Assembly: GCA_000467715.1 (NCBI GenBank)
Contig: AJFK01000297.1
Span: forward strand, 1 to 21,873
Source: Hysterium pulicare CBS 123377
Taxonomy: Eukaryota; Ascomycota; Dothideomycetes; Hysteriales; Hysteriaceae
Direction: 5' to 3'
DNA: 21,873 nt
Shown here: positions 9,401 through 18,940 of the stretch, piece by piece
Layout of the letters: every line of letters begins with the position of its first letter
Position numbering within the stretch: position 1 is the stretch's first letter
Made by a program: the position numbers and the translations under genes
The notes under the pieces: model-generated
What the model was told of the DNA's origin: nothing
Seen by the model: only the letters and a program-made list of their open reading frames with translations
Databases searched by the model: none

Positions 9401-10200
9401 TGGTCGCGCATTGTGTATCCATGCCTAGCATTAAGATAATTTCAATAGGTGTATGGTTATTATGTGCTTGCATAATATTGTCTAAGATCTTGTATGAAGC
9501 AACAGAGTCGTAAAGGTCCTTACTGATCCAGGTGAGGTCAATGGTAGAGTGTCGAATGGTAGAACCATATTTACGGCGAAACGTGCTGATGCCGGCGACA
9601 TTAAGAAGATCTAAGGTGTGGCTGAAAGCGTTGTACAGTTTGACGGCTTTTCTATTATTCTTTCTCACGGGCCTGGCTCCCCAGGCACTGTGATGGAGGT
9701 TGAAATCCCCCGCGATAACATGCACTCCTTGATTCTGGAGAACGGAGGTTAGGCAGTTGACTGGTAGTCTCGCGTGCTAATTGTAAAGATTCGTGACGTA
9801 GAGGAAGGTTGTATTAAGGAATTTGAACCTAACAGTATTAATATGTCGTTTGTGCTCTGTAACCAGGTCAGAGAAGTTGCAGTTTATAGGAATTGCGCGA
9901 TATGTCTTAATGGGGATGGCTTGCGAGACATACACGCACAGTGACTTCGAATCTTCGGAGTCGGGGGCCGGGTAGCACCAAATAAGTTTGTATCCGGTGG
10001 AGGAAAGCATGGGGGTATGTAGGCAAGGCTCTTGTAGTAGGATAACATCCCATTTGTGTTTGGTCCTGGCCAGACAGTATGTGCCTTTAATAGCGTCTGC
10101 TTCCGTTCAAGTTCGCGTGCAAGATCTTGAAAGCTACTGGTTGCACTGCTTCGGACATTGGGCTGTATTGTTGCTGATGATGTGCCGGCAGAAGCGGATA
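6463..10200 (-). pseudogene. LINE ORF2-type polyprotein (EN-RT), disabled
   Basis: Endonuclease motifs: WDVILLQEP (catalytic Glu), AGDFNLHHSAWG and TIDLTWIS; the usual Ser-Asp-His motif reads NNHTPI (9453-9461), so the catalytic Asp is missing. Reverse transcriptase motifs: LLPSTGKMLDSILARRI, GRSTITA, SILSLDMLGAF (first Asp), GIPLGSPLSPILF and GYSDDTYIIA (the Asp-Asp pair). Then come KYKVIHF, LKILGVFI, LRLIAGAF and LFQVRSGHIGLREYLYRKK. The tail is C-x2-C-x4-H-F-E-T-V-x-H-x5-CP. In-frame TAG codons lie at 9779-9777, 8480-8478 and 7818-7816, with family-consistent protein on both sides in the same frame. Frame changes occur near 10110, at about 8190 and at about 7160. One further frame change, near 6755, is explained by a 59-bp intron. 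The protein cannot be made in one piece, so this copy is not autonomous. Confidence 0.92.
6697..6755 (-). other. Candidate spliceosomal intron inside the LINE ORF
   Basis: Reading the minus strand, exon codon AAG is followed by donor GTAAGA at 6755. A CTGAT branch-like motif, a pyrimidine-rich run and acceptor AACAG ending at 6697 follow, total 59 bp, the same size class as the introns in the intact genes of this window. Removing it joins EYLYRKKAK to GIRSSFCRKCERNHF in frame and produces the expected Cys/His tail with normal spacing. Without removal the frame reaches a stop at 6555 and the tail is lost. Splicing itself is inferred. Confidence 0.7.
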
Positions 10201-10246
10201 TTTTTGGTAGGTTAGTGACAGTCTCCCAACAGCAAGCTGTCCCAAA

Positions 10247-10570
10247 CATACCTACGGACGCTGAATTGAAAGATTGGAGTGAAAAGAACTGGCGAAGAGG
10301 GTGATTGCCAAAGTTGTGAGCTGTAGACTGGGATCCCGGGGCGAGAAGAGCTGGTGGGAGAGGTATGTGTTGGAGCTGTGAGCGATGAATTGAATGACTG
10401 AAGCGAATAAGTGGCAACGAAGATGAAAGCCAAAACTGTGAACGATAGATTGGATGCGCACGGTAAATAGAGCTTGTAATGGAAATAAGAGGTAAAGCTG
10501 TAAGCCGTAGAGTGGATGTCCAAAGTAAGAGAAGCTGGCGATGGAGGGGAGTGTCAAAGTTATGATTTCG
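10247..10570. repeat. About five degenerate 62-bp tandem repeats
   Basis: Anchors of the form CAAAG-x-TGTGAG recur at about 10309, 10371, 10431, 10493 and 10555, spaced 62, 60, 62 and 62 bp. Each is followed by a GAT-x-GA-x-TGGA-like segment and then a purine-rich GAAGCTGG-like segment. A further weaker unit begins near 10247. Units differ by substitutions and small indels. The array lies directly upstream of the LINE endonuclease in the element's orientation and is bounded by the TATA-like run on its far side. Confidence 0.75.
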
Positions 10571-10584
10571 TGGACCTTCAGACT

Positions 10585-10592
10585 GCTTTATA
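10585..10592 (-). promoter_or_regulatory. TATA-like motif upstream of the LINE repeat array
   Basis: On the minus strand the sequence reads CATATATAAAGCAG just upstream of the tandem repeats, in the right orientation to drive transcription through the repeats into the LINE. LINE promoters are usually internal and TATA-less, so this may belong to the flank or be chance. Confidence 0.25.
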
Positions 10593-12326
10593 TATGTTGG
10601 GAGGCGCTATGTTTGTAGCGAACATGTAAAATTTCACAAATGAGCTTGTATTGCGGAGTCGGATTCTCGGCGCTCCCGAATGTGACAGAATAAAGGAGGG
10701 GAGGAGGGGTGGAGGGGGAAATAACTAAAAGTTCCACTTTCTACTTTCAGCACCTTCCTGACCGCACAATGAACGACGTCTTCCCGTCAACAATAGACCC
10801 CGCTCCAGCAGAGCAAGACTTACTCTTGACAACTTCTCTCCTGAATTCTACTAAAACGGCCTTGACTTTAACATCAACGATGCCGGAAAAGGGCTGCACA
10901 AATCATTCTTAAGCCTTTTGGCTGGATTGTGCAACAACCTCGCACCAATCATACAGCCTGTCAAGATGTTGTACATCCGTAAAGTTGTTGAGCGAGCGTG
11001 CTAGGGGGTCCGTCGTCGACCATTTTGGCAGACAAAGTCGACAACCTTTGTACGCTTTCCTCGGCGGACCAAGTCCAGAGTTCTAATGAAATCTGTCTCG
11101 TCTCACTTTGTGGACTCGAAGCATCATTTTGGTTGAAAAAAGTAGGTACATGCCGGATCCGTTTTACTTGATGTCCGCCTCCAGCCGTTGTTCCTCCCGC
11201 TCTCTTCTCTGAGTCTTCTCTACCAATTGTCATCGTGTTGAATGAATGGTCTTGCCTACCAACAACCTGTTAATACTTAATACATTTCGTTGCACTTATT
11301 CTTATTTGATGTATATGCACTTCTTTTTCCAAACTTCAAATTATCTCTTATATGCTTTTATTCTCATTTCAAAGTATAATACAAATGCTGAGGCGAACAA
11401 GTATTCGTTGTCTATAGCACTACAATAGCACCGACAAAGGCTTTCTAAAGCAAATGTATTCTTCCTACCATCCGCCTAGATGAAGTAGGCAGTAATGCAC
11501 TGTTCAAAATCTCTAGCAAAGTTCCAACACGGCCACATTTGGTTGGGCGTCTTTCACACGCTCATACTTTGTATCTTCCCGTCCTCGATCTAACGGCCAA
11601 GTTCTTTTCTTTCCGTGCGATTGTCTATCTCGTTAAACCCCGGCCGCATCTTAATTCAAGCTGATTGATAAGTCTTCTCATTTAGAATCCCGGAGAATGT
11701 CCGCCTATTCCCCTCTACGCATATTGGCTATACTCATTGTTGCGATTTCAGATCCTAGTTAACGGGCATTCCGAAGAGATGAGATTTGAGCTCGCGGTTT
11801 CTAGGCTCCAAGAGCTGTAACAACGTTGTAGGCTACGGATGCGAAGTGACATCATCTAAACCCTCCTCCATCCGAATCCTTACGACGAAAAGGTGCCGCT
11901 TTGCCCCTGCTGCTTCACCGCCGATTCATATGACGTATCAGCTTTCCCGGAAAGATTGTGATGTCCCACTTACCGGTGAAACCTACGTCAGTAGTTCAAG
12001 GGGGAATTACGAAATGTACTTTCCCGAGCCCGTAAGGACAAACGCTAAAGAAATGGAGTGGATAAGGCTTGAGTACTCACACTGCTATACAGCGTATACA
12101 TTATTGAATCTTTTTCTTGCAGCGACTCTAAGCCGTTGGGGGGAGAGAGCTGATATATTTGTGAAAATGGTTTCAGGAATGTTGGTACGACAGAAGCGAT
12201 GCTGCATAAAAGGCGAGACGAAAAGACCTTGGGAGGCCTTTGTGCTAGAACGATATGGATGCTGCGGCAGAACATGATAGGAGCATGCGTAGGGCCGTAT
12301 AAACGCTCCGATCATAGTGATCCTAC
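10593..12326. other. Gene-poor stretch with weak ORFs and an AT-rich core
   Basis: I see no supported gene. A plus frame at 10709-10912 (67 aa), a minus frame at 11233-10961 (90 aa, starts MTIGREDSEKR, basic and Ser/Gln-rich) and a plus frame at 11786-12277 (163 aa) lack motifs and splice signals. The minus frame is the most protein-like, but an overlapping frame in the same stretch looks equally plausible. Positions 11270-11450 are strongly AT-rich with no coding character, as in RIP-affected or intergenic fungal DNA. The end of this stretch presumably holds the 3' flank of the oxidoreductase gene. Confidence 0.4.
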
Positions 12327-14210
12327 TTAATCCTGAATCCCATTCTCCTCCTTCCAAGTCAATCGTTCCTCTCCCACAACTCCCGGGCCTTGATACACAC
12401 TCCCATAAACCCCACTCGCCCAATGCTTCCCCTGGCCCTCCTTCGCCGCCTTCCTTCGATACCACTTCCCATACGTCAAAAGATAATACAATCTGAAGCT
12501 CAACAGCGCAAACCGATCCCTCTCCAAATCCTCCGGATACCTAGCCCCGAGGTCCACAGCCGCCGCAATCCCACTGATGACAGCCGTCTCATGCGCATTA
12601 ACAAGCGTCCAAGCAGCCGCAAACCTCGTATGCCTCCGCCCCTGCAACAACCACATCCACGGCACCACGAACAGGTAATGCGTGAAAGAATGGCAGAGCT
12701 GGTGCCACCAATCCTTCCTGATGATCTTGTCGGGATCGATTTCGTCAATCGACCACAAATGCCCATCGCGCTTCTTATTCAAGAAAATCGTTTGGAAAAC
12801 ATGCTTATCGAACTCCACCTCTGGTGGGAACTGCGACTGGTAGTTTGTGCAGTCGAAGCACATTTCTAGCTTTGTGCGGTCCGCAGGGTACGTTTTGATC
12901 ATGTACATTGGCTTGAATGATTCCTGGCCGAACTTGGTGCGCGAGCTTTGGTCTGTGCCGGAGAGAGCGGTGACGGCTTGAGAGTCGTTGTAGAAGTTTT
13001 CGTAGTTGTTTCTCATGTATTCTGCGTCCCAGTGCGTGACTGTGATGTCGTCGGCGAATTTTGCGGAGCCGAGGACGCGCTTTTCGCGGAAGCTGGAGGT
13101 CGGTTCGAGAATGCGTTTGGCGACGTCGGCGCTGGATGCCTTGGTAAGGAGGGGTTTTGATATGAAGATACGAAACTTGTGGGTGGGACTTACAGTACAC
13201 ATAGAACTAGTTCGTCGTAATGCTCTTCGAATTCTTTAGCTTCTGTATCTGCACCGTTCTGAGGATTCGCCCATGTACTGTCCGGATTATGGCTGTCAGG
13301 AACCGGCGTACGTTTAATAAGTCTCACAACGACGCCACTCTTATCTCTCTTCATTACACGAGTGAGTTCGGTGGATAAACGAACATTTACACCTTTTGAG
13401 ACTAGATCTTTTCTCCAATTCTCGTAGAATACACTGAAGTTTGGAAATACGACCATGGGTGGAAGGTTGCTGGCAACACTGTGCTGATCCGCTGGGTACC
13501 ACATGCCATACGTAGGACTCGTGCATAGTCGTTCTAGAATAATGCTCGGTACTTCGGGGGTGTAGTTGCCTGTCCCGAGGAATAACGCCACCATAGGCAA
13601 CACGATTGTATTGGCGAACTCATCCGAGAAGAAGAAAATCTTCATCAGATACTTGATCGGTATGAGGGCAAAGAAAAGCTCAAACCATCGGATGATTGTG
13701 AGCATTCTCTTGAATCTCTTGATCTCTTTCTGATGCTTCGCGAGCAGCTCTGTAGGGAAGACGTTTGTCCAGAAAAGGTCATCTTTGCCAAATGATACCT
13801 AACGTGACAGATTTAGTCTTGCTCGAGGTCTGAATACATCCAAGGTACTGGCACTTACCTGTAGCTTTACGGGATCCGCATGATGCCCCTGTCTTGCAAA
13901 CATGGTCATAGTATGATGGAAGATATAACTCCCACCTTGAACACCCTGGTTCAGCCATCCAGCTCCATGCCTCTCCTTGTCGATCGGTATAGAAAATGCT
14001 TGTCCTCCACAATAGTCTACGGAATCTATCAGGGTTACCTCGAATTTATCTGGATGTTCTGCGAGATGATGGGCGCATGACATTCCTATCGTACTCCAGT
14101 TAGCACCATTCTTATTCTACTAGTTAAATCTGGAATGTACCTGCAGCTCCAGCTCCAACTACCAAAACCTTCTTCCTCGGCGGACTGTTCTTCCCGTTAG
14201 TCGCCGCCAT
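12327..14210 (-). CDS. FAD-dependent (amine-oxidase-like) oxidoreductase
   Basis: Four exons on the minus strand: 14210-14141, 14085-13859, 13798-13194 and 13131-12327, giving 568 residues with phases 1, 0 and 2 that join cleanly. Introns are 55, 60 and 62 bp, with branch-like TGCTAAC in the first. The N-terminus has a basic leader and the dinucleotide-binding motif VLVVGAGAAG (Gly19, Gly21, Gly24), with Asp44 at the end of the second strand, typical of FAD binding. GWLNQGVQGGSYIFHH and the hydrophobic helix at about 131-153 are features of a fungal family related to amine oxidases and to COG2907-like predicted FAD/NAD(P)-binding proteins. FADDITVTHWD and HSFTHYLFVVPWMWLLQG follow in the C-terminal half. 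The ATG has A at -3. The substrate is unknown; membrane association is possible from the hydrophobic segments. For intron 3 an earlier AG breaks the frame, so the AG at 13133-13132 was chosen. Confidence 0.9.
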
Positions 14211-14941
14211 GTTTATTGTCGGTAGCAATGGGTCTGACGAAGGGCACACGGAAATGATAGAAGGGGAATTTCAGGCTGCCTTAAGGAGGGTGAAGTATTT
14301 CGAGCAGTATGCCATGACTGCGACGTTAAATTTGGGTTTGACATGGCTTCTTGGATGGCTCGACGTTCAGAGAAGTGCGTCATGACAATAAAGGAATGGC
14401 TAGGGCCCTAATGCACAGACCCACATCTCAGCCCCTAGATCGGGATCGAGATCGAGATCGAGAGATTGGCGAGGCATGCTAGGCCTCTTCCAGACTCAAC
14501 ACCAGAATCTCATCCTCAACTCTCACAACTCTCACTTTTAGACAACCTTCGTCATGTGACATTCCTATCGAAGGCGACAATGGGGGATTTTTAGATGAGC
14601 CTTTCCGGCTAATGTCTCATTTCCCGGAAGCCATTTGTCAGGCATCTATTCCGGGCATATGACGATCATATACCCCGGCTAATTAATATCTCCCAAACCA
14701 CGATGCCAGGGAACGTCCCGAGGCTTGGCCTTAGATTGGCGCGAATGCGTCCGTACTTCTCTACATAAATTGTCCCACCCACTGCGCAAATTGCGGTTCG
14801 GGATGCGGCTCTGGGGTTTCCAAATTATGGATATTTGGATGTGGATACGTTAAAGATGGCCTTTTCGTTTTTTCTTCATCGCTCGACCAGCTCCTCTCCA
14901 CTTGTAATCGTGCTTTCGATTGGTTAGAGTGCATCTACATC
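14211..14941. promoter_or_regulatory. Shared upstream region of divergent oxidoreductase and esterase genes
   Basis: This 731-bp non-coding region separates two divergent starts. It contains a GATCGA-type microsatellite (14437-14462), a pyrimidine-rich run before the esterase start (14864-14900), which is common in fungal core promoters, and CTAACCAATCG on the minus strand at 14917-14927, a good CCAAT-box match but only about 15 bp from the esterase ATG. No open frame here looks coding. Confidence 0.5.
14437..14462. repeat. GATCGA hexanucleotide microsatellite
   Basis: About four imperfect units of a GATCGA/GATCGG repeat occur in tandem in the intergenic promoter region. Because the unit is nearly palindromic, the array can fold on either strand. 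It would be polymorphic between isolates if typical of microsatellites. Confidence 0.7.
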
Positions 14942-16392
14942 ATGTTTGGAAGTCAATCCAAGCTCCTTACTGCCGCGCTCGCGGCAGTCGTGCTCCTCTC
15001 CTCTAGCATCAATGCTCGCGCGATAGACATAGAGTCAGTGGCAAAGCGCCAAACTGCAGGGACCCATTGGATAGATGCTTGGACCTCGATGCCACAGCTC
15101 GTAGAGCAGAGCAACATGCCTCCATCACAATTCGTACGGTTTCCCTCACCACAGTTATTGCGCTCTCAATCCAGAATTAACGAGAGGTTGCGCAGGTATC
15201 AGGAGGCGTGTTCAAGGATGCAACCCTCCGCCAAACCCTCCGCATGACCGTCGGCGCCGATAAAATCAAAATCGCCATCTCCAACACCTTTGGTGGCAGC
15301 GACCTTCCCATCACCGCCGCCAGCGTCGGACTTCCAGCAGGCGGGGCAGCAGGCGGGAGCGGGATTGAAGCTTCACCGCTCGTTGGGATAACTTTTGGTG
15401 GGAAAGATTCCGTCACGGTGACAAAGGGCCAGGTGGTGGTGTCTGATGAGATTGCTTTTCCTATCAAGGCACAGCAAATGATCACTGTCAGTTTGTATTC
15501 GCAGGCGGGACAGTCTGGAAGTAGCATTACGGGACATCCGGGGAGTAGGACTTCAAGTTGGATGCAATCTGGAAATCATGTTAATGCTACAAGTATGAGC
15601 GGGTCAAGTACTAAGCACTGGTACGGTAACTTCGTTTCCACTCCAGAGGCGAAGAGCTGATTCTTCGTGAATAGGTACTTTGTCAGTGCTGTTCAGGCAT
15701 CTGTTCCAGCCGACACTAACGGTCTGATCATTCTCGGAGACAGCATCACTGATGGTCGCGGAAGTGACGATGATAAGAACAACCGGTATATAAACTTCTT
15801 TCCAGATTGAGAATCTCCAGACTTACCTCCCATATGTAGATGGCCCGATCTCGTCCTTAATCGCATGCAAACAAGCTCTGTCACCAACGTTGGCATCGGC
15901 AACCAAGCCGCGGGAGGCAACACCGTTCTAACAGGGGGTCTCGGCCCCACTCTCCTCTCGCGCTACACCCGAGATGCCATTCAACAACCCGGCGTCAAGT
16001 ATGTAATGATCTTTGAAGGCGTCAATGACATCGGGGGTGGAGCCAATTCAGCTAGCACCCAACAAGGTATCGCAGATAACCTCATCAAAGCCTTTACGCA
16101 AATCGCCAGCGACGCCAAAAAACAGGGGATGAAAGTCTTTGCGGCCACCATTACGCCATTCGGTGGGAACAGTTATGCGGGAACGGAAAGGGAGAAGGCG
16201 AGACAGAAGGTTAATAATTGGATTTTGACCAGTGGCACTTTTGATGCGACCGTGGATTTTGCGAAGATTCTGGCAGGCTCGGATACTGCGAGTACTTTGG
16301 ACACAAAGTATAATTCGGGAGATGGATTACATCCAAATGTTGCTGGGTATCAGGCCATTGCGGATGCTTTCCCGATGGACATCTTCAAGTGA
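14942..16392 (+). CDS. Secreted GDSL/SGNH-family hydrolase (lipase/esterase)
   Basis: Four exons on the plus strand: 14942-15133, 15196-15620, 15675-15785 and 15840-16392, giving 426 residues. Introns are 62, 54 and 54 bp, and the joins restore KHW-YFVSAV and NNR-WPDLVL exactly as in the family. A signal peptide is clear (positive start, hydrophobic ALAAVVLLSSS, small residues at INARA). A beta-rich N-terminal domain (TLRQTLRM, GGSDLPITAASV, SITGHPGSRTSSW) precedes the SGNH domain. Catalytic blocks are GDSITDGRG with nucleophile Ser229, NQAAGGN with oxyanion Gly268 or Gly269, GVNDIG with Asn305, and DGLHPN with Asp404 and His407. Such enzymes act on acyl or acetyl esters outside the cell, often on plant polysaccharide or lipid substrates; the exact substrate cannot be told. 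The gene diverges from the oxidoreductase and converges on the symporter. The ATG has A at -3. Confidence 0.95.
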
Positions 16393-16609
16393 GCTGATAT
16401 TAGGGAAGCTTCAATCTGTACTGGTAGGATACTACCGAGAATATAACCTCATGACTGTATTCTCAGTTCTTCTACGTGGGTAAGAAAGCAAACATAGACC
16501 ACTTGGTTTAGTGGCCTTGTAATGTGCAAAGTAGATGGGGAAAGTAACCAACCCTTTTAGCGAGCCTGCCTATTGGGGTCAAGCTCTTCGAATAGATCAA
16601 AGTGAGCAC

Positions 16610-18940
16610 TCACTGCTCATGTTTAGCCTCCATATTCAGCCCCTTCTCGCTGCCTTGCAACACTCCCTGTTCTCCTTCACTGGCGTTATCCATCCCCTGC
16701 ACTATCTTCGTAGGCTTCTTTCCCAAAGCGAATCGGATGAAAAGTGCAATCGTTTTCCTCCCTTCAACAAGTGGCATAACCGTGATCACAAGAGCAGCAC
16801 CCCAAGCCCAAAAGAAAGTGATAGCGACCCAAAAGCGGAAAAAGCGCTTTGAGAAGACGTAGTTCGTTCCATACATCGGCATTGGCTAGTGATAGTGTCA
16901 ACAGTGACAGATCCTAAAAGTGTTTGATGGGATATAAGGAGGTTACGCACCCAGATAATCACGAAAATAGCGCAAAGAATACACGCGATAAGAATCGCAT
17001 GCATCTTGCCTCTCTTTAACGCCCTCTCTGCTTCTGGCGTCAAATGCTCGACTCGATCCTGCTCGGCCAATTGCTCCGCTGTCAGACCTTTGATATCACT
17101 ATCATCGACAACCGCAATATCTGTTTTCAAACGAGCCCAGTCGAACTGATCGGCGCCGAAGAGAAATGTGCATATAATGGAGTACAGAGCGCCGCTGAGG
17201 AGGGAGACTCCATTTCCAATAACAAGTGGTATAGTCTCACTCGTCGTGGCAATCGTGACTTTGCCTGCAAGAGCATGCGCACTCCCCAGCCAACAAGCAA
17301 TCCCAGTGATACTGCCGAGAACGGGTGCCACTACAACAGCCACCTTGTTCTGCCGTTTCCAGAGAACGGTGCTATAGAAAGGGAATACAGCACAGCTGGT
17401 GAAGACGCCCATGCAAGTTACGAGGTAATTAACGCCGATGGTTGTACGAGTAATTCCGGTCGCGATTACGGCCATGCAAACGGACCAGACTATGACGGCA
17501 ATGTGGGACATGCGGAGCAGTTTGCCGCCGGAGGTCGTAGGATTTATGTAGGCGCCATAAATATCATAAGTGTATACTGCAGCAACAGAGACCTGACAAT
17601 CATTAGCATTTCGCTTAATAAAACAAACATCAGCGTCATACAATGTCAGCAGAGAACCCAGAGGTACAAGCCATGAAAGTCATAATCAGCACAAACACCG
17701 ATCCCCCGGTTCCCATCAAAGCCTGGGCTGCATACGGTAAAGCCAAACCTCTCGAAACATCCAACTCCGAAAGCGTATGCATGACTGGGGAGCCTTGCAA
17801 AGCTCTCGCCGCAAGCCCGAAAGTCGTCGCAAGGCAGAATGGTATGGAGAACCACGAAAGGCCTCCGATCATGTATCCAGGAAGCGTGCTGGCCGGATCA
17901 GCAGTGATAGCTTTTTGAAACAGCTGAACGTCGATGGTGGTACCAAAGACGGCGCACCAAAAGACTACACCAAGAAGGACACCTCCTTGGGAACGCATCG
18001 TAACGTACTCACCACCAGCATTGCCCGATACAGGACTAACTTTGGCGGCTTCGCGGAGGAGATCGTACACCTTGTCTGGGCTTCCGAGAACATCGCTGCG
18101 AGTGTATGTAATGAAAAGCCCCGCGAGAACCATGGCATAGATAATTACTGCGTAATGTTAGTTTTCATGATTCTAAACTGATTGCCCAATGCAGCTCGCA
18201 TAGGAAGAGTTTCCCTGCTGAATCCAGACTTCTTTGGTTTTCATACTTACTAGTATGCGAGTAATCGGTCAATATTGTGGCCTTGATTCCGCCAGTTAGA
18301 GTGTAGACAACCACCCCGACTGGAAGTAGCCAGACACCTGCAACAACGTTCATCCCCGTCAGAGCGGTGAACACAGCGGATCCCCCAACCAAGATGTTTA
18401 CACAATTAATGATGGCGTAGATTGTCGAGTATATGATGAAAATGATGTGTCCAAGTTTTCCATATCTGATCCTCGCGACCTCAAGAAACGTATGCGCTCC
18501 AGGGGCTCTTCTCTTAAGTTCGATGGCTGCAACGGCGAAGACAAATATCTGAACTGTCGCGCCCGCGCCGTAGTAATAGGCGCCAGAGACGCCGTACAAA
18601 TAAGCCCAGCTAGTGGATGTGAGTAATGTGGCTGCGATCGTCCAGGAAGACACTACAGCGGATGCTACGAGTCCGGTATGAATGGAGCGTTTTGCCGTCA
18701 TGAACATTTCAGATCCCTGGACTTCATTTTGGAACTTTGCGAGCAGTACAGCAAGCCCTGCGTGCAGTCAGAATATCGCGGGAGAACGGGAAAAATCCAG
18801 GGGTTCTAACACCACATTCCCAGAGCAAATGCTGCTCCAAATCCGATGATTATGCCATATCCAGCACCTAGACTGTCAACGGAAGCCCCTACGTGTAGCT
18901 CGCGCGGAGTCTAACCTTGCGAAAGAACTGTGTTTGCCAT
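16610..18940 (-). CDS. DUR3: DUR3-like sodium:solute (urea) symporter
   Basis: Six exons on the minus strand: 18940-18916, 18867-18811, 18757-18251, 18147-17642, 17592-16951 and 16885-16610, encoding 670 residues. Introns are 48, 53, 103, 49 and 65 bp, and all phases (1, 1, 1, 0, 0) join without stops. It is a polytopic membrane protein of the SSS family with many hydrophobic helices. Segments typical of DUR3 include YGIIIGFGAAFALGM, GLVASAVVSSWTIAATLL, AIELKRRAPGAHTFLEV, VGVVVYTLTGGIKATILTDY, FGTTIDVQLFQKAI and FMACTSGFSADIVSV. DUR3 imports urea, and in yeast also polyamines, with cation coupling at the plasma membrane. The length is a little shorter than yeast Dur3. The first exon of only 25 bp and the GTGCGT donor of the last intron are the least certain points. 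The paralogue identity, and so the substrate, is inferred from family resemblance. Confidence 0.93.

Larger units (their letters stand above)
6463..10592 (-). mobile_element. Degenerate non-LTR retrotransposon (LINE, Tad/I-like)
   Basis: The minus strand carries, in order, an apurinic-type endonuclease (about 10106-9400), a reverse transcriptase (about 9000-7700), a thumb/connection region and a C-terminal Cys/His tail ending at the stop at 6463. Domain order and motifs match the I/Tad group of LINEs common in ascomycetes. Upstream lie about five 62-bp tandem repeats (10247-10570) and a TATA-like AT run near 10585-10592, taken here as a probable 5' UTR and promoter. No ORF1 (gag-like, zinc-knuckle) is visible between the repeats and the endonuclease. 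No RNase H motifs are seen between the reverse transcriptase and the tail. I found neither target-site duplications nor a poly(A) tail, so both ends are approximate. Confidence 0.9.

Noticed and set aside
9884-10417. A 177-residue minus-strand ORF overlapping the LINE 5' part
   Set aside because: Its downstream half is a shadow of the endonuclease frame (WDVILLQEP is in another frame) and its upstream half is translated tandem repeat. A short segment reading TIQPNVRSS could be the true endonuclease start in this frame, but I could not confirm it.
10212-10557. Two overlapping hydrophobic minus-strand ORFs that might be a membrane protein or ORF1
   Set aside because: Both are translations of the 62-bp repeat array in different frames, and the apparent hydrophobicity follows from its pyrimidine-rich minus strand. 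No zinc knuckle or gag-like feature is seen.
11786-12277. A 163-residue plus-strand ORF
   Set aside because: It has no motif, an implausible composition rich in Cys, Arg and Ser, no homologous feel and no splice context. It could still be a small secreted protein, but there is no signal peptide at its start.
12390-12869. A 159-residue plus-strand ORF
   Set aside because: It is antisense to the last exon of the oxidoreductase, which has clear family motifs and clean splicing. Its proline- and arginine-rich composition is a typical shadow.
17044-17676. A 210-residue plus-strand ORF
   Set aside because: It lies entirely antisense to symporter exons with recognisable transmembrane segments, so it is a shadow.
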